The translations under genes were made by a program, and so were the position numbers. A stretch of DNA of 64,000 nt from Arenibacter antarcticus (lineage in GTDB: Bacteria; Bacteroidota; Bacteroidia; Flavobacteriales; Flavobacteriaceae): NCBI RefSeq assembly GCF_041320605.1, contig NZ_CP166679.1:372001-436000 (forward strand), in the 5' to 3' direction. Below are positions 18,539 to 29,007 of the stretch, piece after piece. Under the pieces are notes generated by a model. It was given only the letters and a program-made list of their open reading frames with translations, did not search any database and was not told where the DNA came from. The first letter of the stretch is position 1. Every line of letters starts with the position of its first letter.

Positions 18539-19978
18539 CTATCTTTTTAAGGTAAAGTGCGTTCGAACGGACCTCGCTACTATAATTCCACTGGCATCCT
18601 TAAAATAATCCATTCTAAACCAATAGTCGGAAGAAGGCATAGGTTTACCGTTAAAGGTGCCGTCCCATCCTATGCTAGTCTCATCTAGTTGCTTCAATAG
18701 TTTCCCATATCGATCAAAAATAGACACTACAGGGTTAATCAGGGTCGATATCCCAAGAACGTTCCAATGGTCATGAATCCCATCGCCGTTTGGAGTAAAG
18801 AATTTGGGATAGCCCACCACTAGAAATGGAATAGACTCGGTTGTACCACAACCGTATTTATCGTTTATTATAACGGTATTTTCCCCTGGAGCCACATTGG
18901 CAAAGATGGGGTCGTCTTGGAATTCACCTCCATTTATGGCGAATTCATAATCCCCATCAGGGTTAGCCATTACAATTTCCACAATATTATTATCGGAAAG
19001 ATCATCCCGAGAGATTACTTCCTGAAAATACCACCTCGGGTTTTTAAAAAAGGTGATCAAAATATCATCTTCCACTGTTGGCGGAGTTCCTGAAACAGTT
19101 GTTATCTCCACAAAATAGCGCCCAGCATTGGGACTAGTTACCGTATACTCAAATTCCGTAGGTCCTGAAGCAAGATTAGGATTATCTATAATACCATCAT
19201 CTTCATAATCAACAGACCAGGTAATATTGGCAATATCAGTTCCAGCTGGTGAATTTCGCGCAGACAAGACAATAGGTGGATCACCTTCACAGACTGTGAT
19301 ATCCAATCCCAAAAACTCGTCCCTAAGGGTACAATCCAGCGCATTGTTCTGGTCGGCATCCACGGAACTACCGGTAAAAGTCAGTTCAAAAGATTCCGCT
19401 TCGTCATCAAAATTGGTATTCCAATTATTGATCAAGATATAATAGATTTCCCCTTCCTGCACCTCTAGCCACTCGTCATAAGTATTTCGACTTTGTTTTA
19501 CAAAGGGCGCACCCACTTCCCCATTTTCGGGATTGATCCCAATTCCAGTATACGGAGTGTCATTAGTTTCAAAATTGCAACGGATAGGGTCTATAATGCC
19601 AGCTCCTATAGCCAAGCAATCTACATCTGGACCATAAACGGCAAAATCCCATTCCGCGGTAACAATATTGGGTCCACCCGTTACTGGCAAAGCCTTTATA
19701 TTAAAACCTATCTGTCCGTCCTTACCTGCCCGAAACACATACCAAGAAGTATTGTTCTCTATGTTTTCTGAGGTATTACTTCCTTTCTCCAAGCATCCCG
19801 AATACCTAACAAAATCCGGGTCAAAATCATCGATTCCACCACCATCTGCTACCCCAGCTATAGGAGCATCCGCACAAACGGGGATGGCAGTCCTACAATC
19901 GGGTGAGTTTTGCGCATATAAACTGCCCATAAATAGTAATAATATACCTAAAGAATAGCTAAGTATTCGCATTGACAA
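18539..19978 (-). CDS. Secreted protein with T9SS type B sorting domain (short paralogue)
   Basis: This 479-residue secreted protein has a signal peptide ending YAQ. An N-terminal domain of about 200 residues begins SPDCRTAIPVCADAPI and contains SWYVFRAG and a GINP segment. A middle Ig-like part follows. The C-terminal 90 residues form the gliding-motility-associated type B CTD: FFTPNGDGIHDHWNV, then IFDRYGKLLKQL, WDGTFNGKPMPSSDYWF and a final THFTLKR. It should be exported by the type IX system. Its N-terminus and CTD align with the larger protein upstream, so the two are paralogues. Function is unknown. Confidence 0.88.
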   Translation of the reverse strand: MSMRILSYSLGILLLFMGSLYAQNSPDCRTAIPVCADAPIAGVADGGGIDDFDPDFVRYSGCLEKGSNTSENIENNTSWYVFRAGKDGQIGFNIKALPVTGGPNIVTAEWDFAVYGPDVDCLAIGAGIIDPIRCNFETNDTPYTGIGINPENGEVGAPFVKQSRNTYDEWLEVQEGEIYYILINNWNTNFDDEAESFELTFTGSSVDADQNNALDCTLRDEFLGLDITVCEGDPPIVLSARNSPAGTDIANITWSVDYEDDGIIDNPNLASGPTEFEYTVTSPNAGRYFVEITTVSGTPPTVEDDILITFFKNPRWYFQEVISRDDLSDNNIVEIVMANPDGDYEFAINGGEFQDDPIFANVAPGENTVIINDKYGCGTTESIPFLVVGYPKFFTPNGDGIHDHWNVLGISTLINPVVSIFDRYGKLLKQLDETSIGWDGTFNGKPMPSSDYWFRMDYFKDASGIIVARSVRTHFTLKR

Positions 19979-20290
19979 TGGAGGCTAGTTATAAATTTGA
20001 ATCACTTATAATAACTCTTTTAGAAAAGAAATAGTATAAATTAAAACTGGTTAATGGCAAAATAAAATCAATATTGCATCAGGCCTTTTATATTACTAAT
20101 CAACCTTTACTAAATAAACTTTCTCAAAGCCGAAAATCATGCAACCGATGGGATTATCAGCAGTTTCATTTTGGGTGAGGGCTCACATGACTTCATTTAA
20201 TCATACTACAGCTTAACAGCAATCTAAGAATTAAAATGGACATTTGCACACAATACAGGAGATAATGGGTATACCCTATGCTAGGTAGAT
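19979..20290. other. Intergenic gap between the two T9SS genes
   Basis: About 310 A+T-rich bases with many stops in all frames. Only a small GCTAG/CTAGC stem near 20278-20295 was noticed. No RNA gene, repeat or clear promoter for the downstream gene was found. Confidence 0.5.
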
Positions 20291-22099
20291 CTAGCGTTTC
20301 AAGGCAAAATGATTGTTGATATATTTCGCCATAATGCGATTTCCGTCCCTATCCACAAAACTCAAGCTAAACCAATAATCATCGGCTGGCATGGACAGGC
20401 CATTATAAGTACCGTCCCAACCTTTATTATTCTGGGTAATTTGTTTTAGTAATTTACCATATCGGTCAAAAATTGAAACTAGAGGTTCCGTCAAGTTAGA
20501 AATACCTTGGATACTCCAACTGTCATTAATTCCGTCCCCATTTGGGGAGAAAAATTTAAAATAGCCAACCACTATTACAGTCTCGGTAATGGCACCGCAA
20601 CCATTTAAATCATTTACGGTAACCCGATGCTCCCCGGGAAGCACCCCATAAAACACATTGTTTTCTTGATAGGGCCCATCATTTAATTGGTATTCAAAAT
20701 CCCCCTTCGACCCCATAATTATAGTAATTGTATTTAAATCCTTTAATTCATCGATAAGGACCTCGCTAATACTGGGCGGCATAGAGGAATAGACGGCAAC
20801 AACAATGGAGGCGTCACAGACTCCCAAACCAAGCTTATCTCTAATCACTACACTGTATTTTCCCGCCTCTGAAACCAAAATGCTGGATGTTTGTGCTCCG
20901 GTATTCCATTGATAATCGTAATCGAGATTTGGCGAGGTATCCCCTATGACTACCGTAGGCTCTCCTTCACAGAGAAATATCTCCAAAGGAAAATCAACTA
21001 CATAAGGTTGATAGGCATTTATTTTAAAATTTTGAGAAGCCTCTATACAGGTCGGATTTTGCGCAGCGGTAGCCCTAATATAAATAGTCTGTTCCCCTGC
21101 CTGCAATTGGTGATTTTTATCTAGGGCATTTTTTCCTTCATAGGCATCTGCACTGGAGGTATGATAGGTAATCAGCACCTTTTCTGGTGATTGCCCTCCC
21201 AAGGCTTCTTGATCTTTTTTATTTAAATCCATATACCCCTGATCGAGACACATACTTTCCGAAGTCACAAAATTGCTCGTCGGGGCTGGGAAAAAACCCA
21301 CTTGCACATCGCTAATAATTGTATTCTGTGGCGGAACAAAGACCCCTACCCTGTAATACGCGGCCTCAGACACGGGCAGGGTTGCCAAGTTTTCACTTGG
21401 AATAAGGAAATATCCGCTCCCTACATCCTTGTACCAAGCATAGGAAATTGCATTCTGGGTAGTAGCATCCAGTACCACATTTTCATTCTCACAAGCTGAA
21501 ATGGGCGGCCCCAACAGATTGCTTACAATGGAGCAATCCAAGGCATTATAAGGGTTGGTGACAAAAATATTCCCTGTAAATTGAATGGAGAAACCAGAAT
21601 TGATATTACTGAAATTATTTACCAATAGGTAATAATCTTCCCCGGGTTGCACCTCTAACCACGCTTCGTATTGAACGTTAACCTTAGGTGCTGTAGGATT
21701 TTCGCCCACCCCAAGAAAACTGTTCTTTTCTCTATTGTCGTAAAAATTGCATCTTATAGGAGTTCCCAAGGCACCACAATGACTGGCCTTATACAAAGCA
21801 AAGTCCCAATCTTCATTGGGATCAATACCAATATTGAAGCCCAATTTCCCAGAGGCTCCCGTTCTAAATCGGTACCAGGCAGAGTTGGATTCTATGACTC
21901 CAGAGTCCAGCGTTTTTTCCAAACAGCCAGATTTGGTTTCCCCGCCAAAATCGTCAATACCGTATCCTAGAGTTCCTCCATTAATGGGAGTATTACTACA
22001 GATGGGCACTGCATTACTACAATCTGGTGCCACCTGTCCCATGGCCAAACAAGTGCCAAAATAACAAATCACCACATAAACAATAACCAACTGCTTCAT
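20291..22099 (-). CDS. Secreted protein with T9SS type B sorting domain (long paralogue)
   Basis: This 602-residue secreted protein has a signal peptide ending about LAMGQ. The N-terminal domain starts APDCSNAVPICSNTPING and has SAWYRFRTG, mirroring the 479-residue neighbour. Extra Ig/PKD-like segments fill the middle (around 200-440), including a CEGEPTVVIGD repeat-type strand. The CTD is type B: FFSPNGDGINDSWSI, IFDRYGKLLKQI, WDGTYNGLSMPADDYWF and the final NHFALKR. It is likely displayed on the surface or released by T9SS. The pair probably arose by duplication with gain or loss of Ig repeats. It is divergent from folE. Confidence 0.88.
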   Translation of the reverse strand: MKQLVIVYVVICYFGTCLAMGQVAPDCSNAVPICSNTPINGGTLGYGIDDFGGETKSGCLEKTLDSGVIESNSAWYRFRTGASGKLGFNIGIDPNEDWDFALYKASHCGALGTPIRCNFYDNREKNSFLGVGENPTAPKVNVQYEAWLEVQPGEDYYLLVNNFSNINSGFSIQFTGNIFVTNPYNALDCSIVSNLLGPPISACENENVVLDATTQNAISYAWYKDVGSGYFLIPSENLATLPVSEAAYYRVGVFVPPQNTIISDVQVGFFPAPTSNFVTSESMCLDQGYMDLNKKDQEALGGQSPEKVLITYHTSSADAYEGKNALDKNHQLQAGEQTIYIRATAAQNPTCIEASQNFKINAYQPYVVDFPLEIFLCEGEPTVVIGDTSPNLDYDYQWNTGAQTSSILVSEAGKYSVVIRDKLGLGVCDASIVVAVYSSMPPSISEVLIDELKDLNTITIIMGSKGDFEYQLNDGPYQENNVFYGVLPGEHRVTVNDLNGCGAITETVIVVGYFKFFSPNGDGINDSWSIQGISNLTEPLVSIFDRYGKLLKQITQNNKGWDGTYNGLSMPADDYWFSLSFVDRDGNRIMAKYINNHFALKR

Positions 22100-22181
22100 T
22101 TATCAATCCAAAAATCCGAGAATAATAAAACTAAGCTTCAGACTTAGTTAACACTAATTTATGTTGTGTAACTAAGCGAAA

Positions 22182-22214
22182 TTGGTATAAAGTGGCATAT
22201 AATGTATATCTTTG
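22182..22214 (+). promoter_or_regulatory. Promoter of folE
   Basis: TTG at 22182-22184 and TATCTTTG at 22207-22214 are 22 bases apart. The box overlaps an in-frame ATG at 22202, which therefore cannot be the start. The ATG at 22238 lies about 24 bases downstream and is preferred. Confidence 0.72.
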
Positions 22215-22237
22215 CTGCCTTAAAAAGCCATATTTTA

Positions 22238-22918
22238 ATGAAAATAGACAACGCATTGGAAAAGCATTTTGAAGACTTGGGAGACGATCACGCTTCTGCA
22301 GGAGAAAACACTCCCTTACGTAAAGATGCCTTTGTTCTTAGCGATGAGGAAAAGATAGCCCTTATCAAAAACAACGTAACTGAAATTATGCTTACGCTAG
22401 GATTAGACCTAGAAGATGACAGCCTGAAAGGCACCCCTAACAGGGTGGCCAAAATGTTTGTAACCGAGATATTTAGCGGCCTACATCCAGATCGCAAGCC
22501 AAAGTCCTCTACTTTCGACAACAAATACAAATATGGTGAGATGTTGGTAGAAAAAAACATCACTCTGTATTCCACCTGTGAGCACCATTTGCTTCCTATT
22601 GTAGGAAAGGCACATATTGCATATATCTCCAACGGAAGTGTGGTAGGTTTATCCAAAATGAACCGAATTGTGGATTATTATGCCAAAAGGCCCCAGGTAC
22701 AGGAACGTTTAAATATTCAAGTCGTTAGGGAACTTCAGAGAGTTTTAGGGACCGAGGATGTTGCCTGCGTTATGGACGCCAAACATTTATGTGTAAACTC
22801 CAGAGGAATTCGCGATATTGAGAGCAGTACTATAACCGCAGAATATGGCGGTAGATTTAAAGAGGAGGCTGTAAGGCGCGAATTTTTGGATTATATAAAT
22901 ATTGATACTAAGTTTTAA
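22238..22918 (+). CDS. folE: GTP cyclohydrolase I
   Basis: This 226-residue enzyme converts GTP to dihydroneopterin triphosphate, the first step of folate and pterin synthesis. Zinc and active-site motifs are visible: STCEHHLLP with zinc Cys and catalytic His, then KHLCVNSRGI with the second zinc Cys. QERLN, involved in GTP binding, lies between them. The start at 22238 (MKIDNALEKHF) is chosen because the upstream ATG at 22202 lies inside the promoter. It precedes cysS by 16 bases, so the two are probably one transcript. Confidence 0.95.
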   Translation: MKIDNALEKHFEDLGDDHASAGENTPLRKDAFVLSDEEKIALIKNNVTEIMLTLGLDLEDDSLKGTPNRVAKMFVTEIFSGLHPDRKPKSSTFDNKYKYGEMLVEKNITLYSTCEHHLLPIVGKAHIAYISNGSVVGLSKMNRIVDYYAKRPQVQERLNIQVVRELQRVLGTEDVACVMDAKHLCVNSRGIRDIESSTITAEYGGRFKEEAVRREFLDYINIDTKF

Positions 22919-22934
22919 TCGGCCTGTCTAAAAG

Positions 22935-24416
22935 ATGCAGTTGTACCAAACACAAAAATTAAAAATATACAATTCCCTTTCTGGAAAAAAAGAAGATTTC
23001 ATACCTATAAATGAAGGACATTTAGGAATGTATGTCTGTGGCCCTACTGTTTACAGCAATGTACACTTGGGCAATTGCCGTACTTTTATGTCCTTTGACA
23101 TGATCTTTAGGTATTTTAAACACCTTGGCTACAAAGTACGCTACGTACGGAATATCACCGATGCCGGGCATCTTGAAAACGACGGAGAGGAAGGTGAGGA
23201 CAAGATTGCCAAAAAAGCACGTTTGGAACAATTGGAACCCATGGAGGTGGTACAACGATATACCTTGGATTTCCACAACATATTAAACAAGTTTAATTTT
23301 CTACCCCCTAGTATAGAGCCAACGGCAACCGGACATATTATTGAGCAGATTGAAATTATAAAAGCCATTATAGACAAGGGCTTTGCGTATGCCATAAATG
23401 GATCTGTATATTTTGATGTAGAAAAATTTAATAAGACCAACGAATACGGAAAGTTAAGCGGTAGAAAATTGGAGGACATGATCGCCAATACTAGGGAGCT
23501 TACCGCACAGGACGAGAAAAAGAGCCCACAGGATTTTGCTTTGTGGAAAAAGGCCGAGACCCAGCATATTATGCGATGGCCATCACCATGGGGCGACGGC
23601 TTTCCGGGCTGGCATTTAGAATGTACAGCAATGAGCACCAAGTATCTTGGCGAAACCTTTGACATACACGGCGGTGGAATGGACCTTAAATTTCCGCATC
23701 ACGAGTGTGAGATCGCCCAAGCAGAAGCATGGAACGGACAGGCACCGGTAAATTACTGGTTGCATGCAAATATGCTGACTTTGAACGGAAAGAAGATGGC
23801 AAAATCTACTGGTAACAACATTTTACCCAATGAAATGTTTTCCGGAGAAAATCCCCTGCTCAGCAAACCATACGCGCCTCCAGTGGTGCGTTTCTTTATG
23901 ATGCAGGCACATTATACCAGTATTTTGGACCTAAGCGATGATGCACTTTTAGCCTCGGAAAAGGGCTACCATAGATTAATGGAAGGCATTAATAACTTAG
24001 AAAAACTGGAAACAGGAACTAGCTCAAGTTTTGATGTGTCCGCATGGGTACAGAAGGGATATGATGCTATGAACGATGATTTTAATACCCCTATCCTAAT
24101 AGCAAACCTCTTTGAGGCAGTTAAATACATCAATTTAATAAAGGAGGGAAAAGAAAGTATATCTGCAACAGACAAAACTGTTTTAACCGAGGCCTTGCAC
24201 AGTTTTGTATATGATATCCTAGGTTTGGAGAATCTAAATACTGCTGTGTTGAATTCGGATAAACTATCCAATGTGGTAGGTCTTTTAATACAAATGAGAA
24301 ACGAAGCGCGTGCCAATAAGGATTTTGCCACCTCGGATCAAATTAGAGATCAACTGGCAGAAATGGGCATTCAGCTGAAGGACGGGAAAGACGGCACCAC
24401 CTTTAATCTATCTTAA
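22935..24416 (+). CDS. cysS: Cysteinyl-tRNA synthetase
   Basis: This 493-residue class I synthetase charges tRNA-Cys. It has the zinc Cys and HIGH-like region in [16 protein letters not shown], a second zinc Cys in [19 protein letters not shown], and the KMSKS-like loop [10 protein letters not shown]. The loop reads KMAKS, a tolerated variant. Length is normal and the C-terminal anticodon-binding region is complete. It lies between folE (16 bases) and yidD (32 bases). Confidence 0.96.
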   Translation: MQLYQTQKLKIYNSLSGKKEDFIPINEGHLGMYVCGPTVYSNVHLGNCRTFMSFDMIFRYFKHLGYKVRYVRNITDAGHLENDGEEGEDKIAKKARLEQLEPMEVVQRYTLDFHNILNKFNFLPPSIEPTATGHIIEQIEIIKAIIDKGFAYAINGSVYFDVEKFNKTNEYGKLSGRKLEDMIANTRELTAQDEKKSPQDFALWKKAETQHIMRWPSPWGDGFPGWHLECTAMSTKYLGETFDIHGGGMDLKFPHHECEIAQAEAWNGQAPVNYWLHANMLTLNGKKMAKSTGNNILPNEMFSGENPLLSKPYAPPVVRFFMMQAHYTSILDLSDDALLASEKGYHRLMEGINNLEKLETGTSSSFDVSAWVQKGYDAMNDDFNTPILIANLFEAVKYINLIKEGKESISATDKTVLTEALHSFVYDILGLENLNTAVLNSDKLSNVVGLLIQMRNEARANKDFATSDQIRDQLAEMGIQLKDGKDGTTFNLS

Positions 24417-24448
24417 AAAGGACCAACATTAAAAACACCAAGGCATTT

Positions 24449-24670
24449 ATGAAAAAAATACTAATTGCCCCATTTGTGTTTTTGGTAAGAGCATATCAGA
24501 CGCTCATATCGCCCTTTACCCCGGCAAGTTGCCGCTACTCCCCTACCTGCTCCCAATACACTCTGGAAGCGCTTAAAAAACACGGCTTGTTCAAGGGCGG
24601 ATGGTTGGCGTTGAAAAGAATATTTAGTTGTCATCCCTGGGGTGGCAGCGGATATGATCCAGTACCTTAG
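24449..24670 (+). CDS. yidD: Membrane protein insertion efficiency factor YidD
   Basis: This 73-residue protein helps YidC/Oxa1-type membrane insertion. An amphipathic N-terminus ([15 protein letters not shown]) is followed by the family cysteine motif [16 protein letters not shown] and the ending [14 protein letters not shown]. All conserved Cys residues are present. In many bacteria yidD lies near rpmH-rnpA-yidC; here it follows cysS instead and is likely in that operon. Confidence 0.95.
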   Translation: MKKILIAPFVFLVRAYQTLISPFTPASCRYSPTCSQYTLEALKKHGLFKGGWLALKRIFSCHPWGGSGYDPVP

Positions 24671-24968
24671 GTTTTCGTGAATCTCTAATTTCTTTTCATA
24701 TCCATAGCACTCAGGGTCTAAAAACTGAGGTATAGTGCACCTAAGTGTAGAAGAGGCAGCCGTAGCGAAGGCCAACGCACCAACTGACTCCTTGCTTAGA
24801 TGTATACTCCGTTAGTTTACCCTACCCGTAGCCCGCTATTATCAACACCTGTTTATTAAACTTAAATGGAGGTAAAACCCAATTCTTCGGTCTTCCATTA
24901 ATTACTAATTATCTAGGGATGATACTTCCCACTATTTACTTATCTTAGTCCCTTAAAAAAAATTGCCA
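24671..24968. other. Intergenic gap before lgt
   Basis: About 300 bases with no supportable gene. A weak CTCAG/CTGAG stem is near 24711-24730. No clear TAnnTTTG promoter for lgt was recognised. Confidence 0.4.
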
Positions 24969-25934
24969 ATGTATTTTTTAGGTTTCACCTGGAATCCCGC
25001 CGACACTTTGTTTCAAATTGGGGTATTACAAATAAAATATTATAATCTTCTTTGGATAACTGCCTTTGCACTAGGGTGGTATATCATGAAAAAAATCTTT
25101 GTAAAGGAGAACAAATCCATAGAACAATTAGATTCCCTATTCATCTATACCGTCCTTGCCACCATGTTGGGCGCCAGATTGGGACATGTCATCTTCTATG
25201 ATTGGGCCTATTATCAAAATCATTTGTTGGAAATATTGCTTCCTATACGGGAAACTGAGGGAACTGCGCTTTTCGGGATCATTAACGGCTATGAATTTAC
25301 AGGATTCACCGGCTTGGCAAGTCACGGTGCCGCCATTGGAATTATCATAGGCATGTATCTCTATACTCGGAAATACCCTGAATTTAAAATACTTTGGATC
25401 TTGGATCGCATTGTAATTCCCGTATCCATAGGTGCTTTTTGCGTGCGATTGGGGAATTTTTTCAACTCCGAGATCAATGGTAAAATAGTAGACAAATCTT
25501 TTTTATTCGCTACCCGTTTTATCAGGGATTCCGATGATTTACACCCAGCAAAAGCCTTGGCCATTACCAAGGAAAAAACGGTAAATGCAGCTTATGATCT
25601 TATAGAAAAGGATCCGCGTTTCGTCGAATATTTAGAGGCAATCCCCTACAGGCATCCAGCACAATTATACGAGGGAGTCTGTTATATTTTTGTATTTGCC
25701 ATATTGTATTATCTATACTGGAAAACCAACAAGAAAAACAAATTAGGATATCTTTTTGGATTGTTCCTTGTATTGTTATGGTCCGTTCGGTTCTTTGTGG
25801 AGTTCGTTAAGAAAAGTCAAGGTGGATTTGAGGAATCCTTGGGGCTATTATCTACTGGACAATGGTTGAGCATCCCCTTTATCCTGGTAGGTCTTTATTT
25901 TATGTTCCGACCCACATCGACAACCGCAAAGTAG
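24969..25934 (+). CDS. lgt: Prolipoprotein diacylglyceryl transferase
   Basis: This inner-membrane enzyme moves diacylglycerol from phosphatidylglycerol onto the lipobox Cys of prolipoproteins, the first step of lipoprotein maturation. About seven hydrophobic helices are seen. The Lgt signature RLGNFFNSEINGK and the later RHPAQLYEG motif are present. The ATG at 24969 (321 residues) is preferred over the TTG at 24963. Several lipoproteins in this window would be its substrates. Confidence 0.94.
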   Translation: MYFLGFTWNPADTLFQIGVLQIKYYNLLWITAFALGWYIMKKIFVKENKSIEQLDSLFIYTVLATMLGARLGHVIFYDWAYYQNHLLEILLPIRETEGTALFGIINGYEFTGFTGLASHGAAIGIIIGMYLYTRKYPEFKILWILDRIVIPVSIGAFCVRLGNFFNSEINGKIVDKSFLFATRFIRDSDDLHPAKALAITKEKTVNAAYDLIEKDPRFVEYLEAIPYRHPAQLYEGVCYIFVFAILYYLYWKTNKKNKLGYLFGLFLVLLWSVRFFVEFVKKSQGGFEESLGLLSTGQWLSIPFILVGLYFMFRPTSTTAK

Positions 25935-25989
25935 CCAAGGCTTAATTGAGGAAGAGTTTGACTAATGCCAAGATAGGACACAAAGTTTT

Positions 25990-26010
25990 CCACGGGCTAA
26001 AGCCCCGTGG
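25990..26010 (+). repeat. CCACGGG hairpin repeat after lgt
   Basis: CCACGGG and CCCGTGG arms enclose a short loop centred on CTAAAG. This sequence type recurs in intergenic DNA of many bacteria as an interspersed palindrome. It lies 56 bases after the lgt stop and could act as a terminator, but no T run follows. Confidence 0.5.
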
Positions 26011-26147
26011 CTATTCGAATGATTTAAGTGGCAATTGAATTTTTTGTTCCAAATAGTCAGGAAAAATGAACGGAATTGGAGCACATTGTCTAAACAAATT
26101 TTAAAATTATTAACATTACCCAATTACGGATAATTAAGGTGAAACAG

Positions 26148-26639
26148 ATGAAGTATAGCAAAGTAGTATTCATATTGATTGCTATTTTTACGATAGTGGT
26201 TTCTTGTAAAGAGGACGAAAAGGCAATCATAAAAACGGAATCCATCGCATTTAAAAAAGAAGGCTCCCTCAAAATAGTGCAACAGGAAACCGATTCTATT
26301 TTGGCTAGCCTAGACATAGAGATTGCCGATAACGAGTATGAGACTGCAACAGGACTGATGTACAGGAGCTCCATGGAGGCTAAGCAAGCCATGTTATTTA
26401 TCTTCGAGGATGTGGCCATGCGCTCATTTTATATGAAAAATACCGAGATAGCGTTGGACATCCTCTATATTGATGATAACAAAAAGATCGTCAGTTTTCA
26501 AAAAAATGCACAGCCCTTTAATGAATCGGGGCTAAGTTCAAAAGTTCCCGCCAAGTACGTATTGGAAATAAATGCAGGAATGTCCGATAAATGGAAGTTA
26601 GCTATTGGCGATTCCATCGCATACGAAAAAACACCATAG
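26148..26639 (+). CDS. DUF192 domain lipoprotein
   Basis: This is a 163-residue protein with lipobox VVSC (Cys20) and a DUF192 domain. The domain shows the family pattern: residues ATGLMYRSSM, then AMLFIFED, SFYMKNTEIALDILYID and a basic-hydrophobic ending. DUF192 is a small beta-rich fold of unknown function, often secreted. The ATG at 26148 is chosen over the GTG at 26139 because it starts directly with the signal peptide. It is unlinked to its neighbours in function. Confidence 0.83.
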   Translation: MKYSKVVFILIAIFTIVVSCKEDEKAIIKTESIAFKKEGSLKIVQQETDSILASLDIEIADNEYETATGLMYRSSMEAKQAMLFIFEDVAMRSFYMKNTEIALDILYIDDNKKIVSFQKNAQPFNESGLSSKVPAKYVLEINAGMSDKWKLAIGDSIAYEKTP

Positions 26640-26754
26640 CCCCTTAAAACAAGGCTATCTATTGACAATAAAGGGTTATCCCGACTTATGGTTTGGATAC
26701 CCCCACCATTATTATTTTATTAGTTAGAAATTAACCCATAAATAACACCGACCA

Positions 26755-28938
26755 TTGACAACGAAAAAAAGTATATCGCTAAGCTTTCTGATTGTCATTC
26801 TTTCCCTTCCTCTCTATGCCCAGAAAAAAAATGGCGCATTTCGACTTAACATTAAAAAAACTTCCCTCCCTATTACCATAGATGGCATAGGTGATGATAA
26901 GGCCTGGCAGGATACTGATGTAACAACCGATTTCTTTATGGTATTGCCCATGGACACCGGAAAAGCCAATGAACCATCGGAAATTCGCATGACCTATGAC
27001 GAAAACAACTTATACCTATTAGCCACCTTTTACAACACTACCAAAGGGCCGTACTATGTAGAATCATTGCGACGGGATTTTAGTTTTGGCAAAAACGACA
27101 ATTTCTTACTGTTTATAGACCCCTTTAACAACCAGACCACGGGCTATTCCTTTGGTTCCAATGCCGCTGGTGCACAATGGGACGGCACCATGTACGACGG
27201 TGGAAGTGTGGACTTAAATTGGGACAGCAAATGGATTTCAGAAGTAACAAGCGATGATGATAAATGGGTGTTTGAGATGGCCATTCCTTTCAAATCCATA
27301 CGCTATGAAGAGGGTGTTTCTGAATGGGGCATTAATTTTAGTCGTTTAGATCTGAAGTCGGGCGAAAAATCGAGTTGGACACCCATTCCACGGCAGTTCC
27401 CAACAGCATCCCTTGCCTATACAGGAACATTGGTCTGGGATGCACCTCCCCCATCTCCCCGTACCAATTTTTCTGTCATTCCCTATGTATCTGCAAGTGT
27501 AAATAGGAATTTAGAAAATGGGGAGGACACTGAATTCGACAAAAAAATTGGTGGCGACATTAAGTTTAGCCTAAGCACCTCTTTAAATTTAGATTTAACA
27601 ATAAACCCCGATTTTTCTCAGGTAGAGGTAGATCGGCAGGTAACCAATCTTGACCGATTTGAACTATTTTTCCCCGAAAAGAGGCAGTTCTTTTTAGAAA
27701 ATGGTGATCTATTTGCCAACTTCGGTTACGCCACCATACGCCCATTTTTCTCGAGGAGAATAGGTTTGGGCGTGCCCATACAGGCTGGAGCAAGGGTCAG
27801 TGGCAACCTTAACAATAAGTGGCGAATGGGGCTAATGGACATGCAAACCGCCAGTGTGGAGGAAACAGGGCTCCCGAGCCATAATTTTGGGGTCCTCTCC
27901 TTACAACGAAGAATTTTTTCCCGCTCCAGCATTGGGTTAATAGTGGTAAACAAGCAAGCTATAAATTACCCCCAGGACACGGATTCTCTTAGAACAGCAT
28001 TCCCTAAGTTTAATAGAAATATAGGATTGGAATACAATTTGGCATCCCCCAATAATCAATGGACGGGCAAAGCATTTTTACTAAAATCCTTTGCCCCAAA
28101 AAAGGAGGGCAATGGGATTACCCAAGCTGCCCACTTGGAATATAAGAGTCGAAAATGGAATTGGCGCATACAGGAAGAATCGGTTGAGGAAGACTATACC
28201 GCCGAGGTTGGCTTTGTTCCTAGAAACGGCTATGTAAACATCTCTTCGTATCTAGGGCACCTCTTCTTTCCCGAAAAAAGTGTCATCTTGAGCCACGGAC
28301 CCAAAATACGTACTAGTTATTTCTTTAATGAGAAGTTGGAACGCACAGATAATATCAACCTATTTGAGTATCTCTTTAGTTTTCGAGACCGTTCTAGCTT
28401 AAACTTATCCCTGTCCGATGAGTATGTGGAACTACTAGCTCCTTTTGACCCTACACGGGCAAACAAGGCCACCTTGGACATTGGCAGTAAGCATCACTGG
28501 AACGCCTACATGATTGATTTTGTCTCCAAACCACAAAGCATGTTCACCTATTCCTTGGGGAGTCGTTTTGGAGGATACTATTCTGGTGGTAACAGAACAA
28601 GCCTAATCAGCGAAGTGGGATATCGTTTCCAACCCTTTGTCAGTTTAAGCAGTAATATCAGCTTTAACCACATTCACCTACCGGCTCCTTGGAACAATAC
28701 AGAGTTTTGGCTTATTGGCTCTGAAGTGGATATCACATTTACCAATAAATTATTTTTCGCCACCCTATTCCAATACAACGAACAATCGAAGAATTTTAAT
28801 TTAAACTCTAGGTTTCAATGGCGCTATAAGCCGGCGTCCGACTTATTCTTGGTCTATAGCAACAATTACCTTATTGAACCATTTGAAGGCAGAAATTGGG
28901 CCTTGACCTTAAAATTCACCTATTGGTTTAACAAGTAA
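26755..28938 (+). CDS. DUF5916 outer-membrane protein with CBM9-like N-terminal domain
   Basis: This 727-residue protein has a signal peptide ending LYAQ. Residues about 35-230 form a carbohydrate-binding family 9-like domain (ITIDGIGDDKAWQDTD; FLLFIDPFNNQTTGYSF). The rest is a DUF5916 region with alternating beta strands, starting DFSQVEVDRQVTNLDRF and FFPEKRQFFLENGDLF, and ending in WFNK, which suggests an outer-membrane barrel. No ATG fits: the start appears to be TTG at 26755, since the signal peptide begins right after it and the next Met is far inside the domain. Role unknown; sugar or polymer handling is plausible. Confidence 0.82.
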   Translation: MTTKKSISLSFLIVILSLPLYAQKKNGAFRLNIKKTSLPITIDGIGDDKAWQDTDVTTDFFMVLPMDTGKANEPSEIRMTYDENNLYLLATFYNTTKGPYYVESLRRDFSFGKNDNFLLFIDPFNNQTTGYSFGSNAAGAQWDGTMYDGGSVDLNWDSKWISEVTSDDDKWVFEMAIPFKSIRYEEGVSEWGINFSRLDLKSGEKSSWTPIPRQFPTASLAYTGTLVWDAPPPSPRTNFSVIPYVSASVNRNLENGEDTEFDKKIGGDIKFSLSTSLNLDLTINPDFSQVEVDRQVTNLDRFELFFPEKRQFFLENGDLFANFGYATIRPFFSRRIGLGVPIQAGARVSGNLNNKWRMGLMDMQTASVEETGLPSHNFGVLSLQRRIFSRSSIGLIVVNKQAINYPQDTDSLRTAFPKFNRNIGLEYNLASPNNQWTGKAFLLKSFAPKKEGNGITQAAHLEYKSRKWNWRIQEESVEEDYTAEVGFVPRNGYVNISSYLGHLFFPEKSVILSHGPKIRTSYFFNEKLERTDNINLFEYLFSFRDRSSLNLSLSDEYVELLAPFDPTRANKATLDIGSKHHWNAYMIDFVSKPQSMFTYSLGSRFGGYYSGGNRTSLISEVGYRFQPFVSLSSNISFNHIHLPAPWNNTEFWLIGSEVDITFTNKLFFATLFQYNEQSKNFNLNSRFQWRYKPASDLFLVYSNNYLIEPFEGRNWALTLKFTYWFNK

Positions 28939-29007
28939 GGCGAGTCATCTAGCACAAAAGCCACGCGATGAAAATGTATTAATGACAACGTTTAAAAGAA
29001 ATTATGT

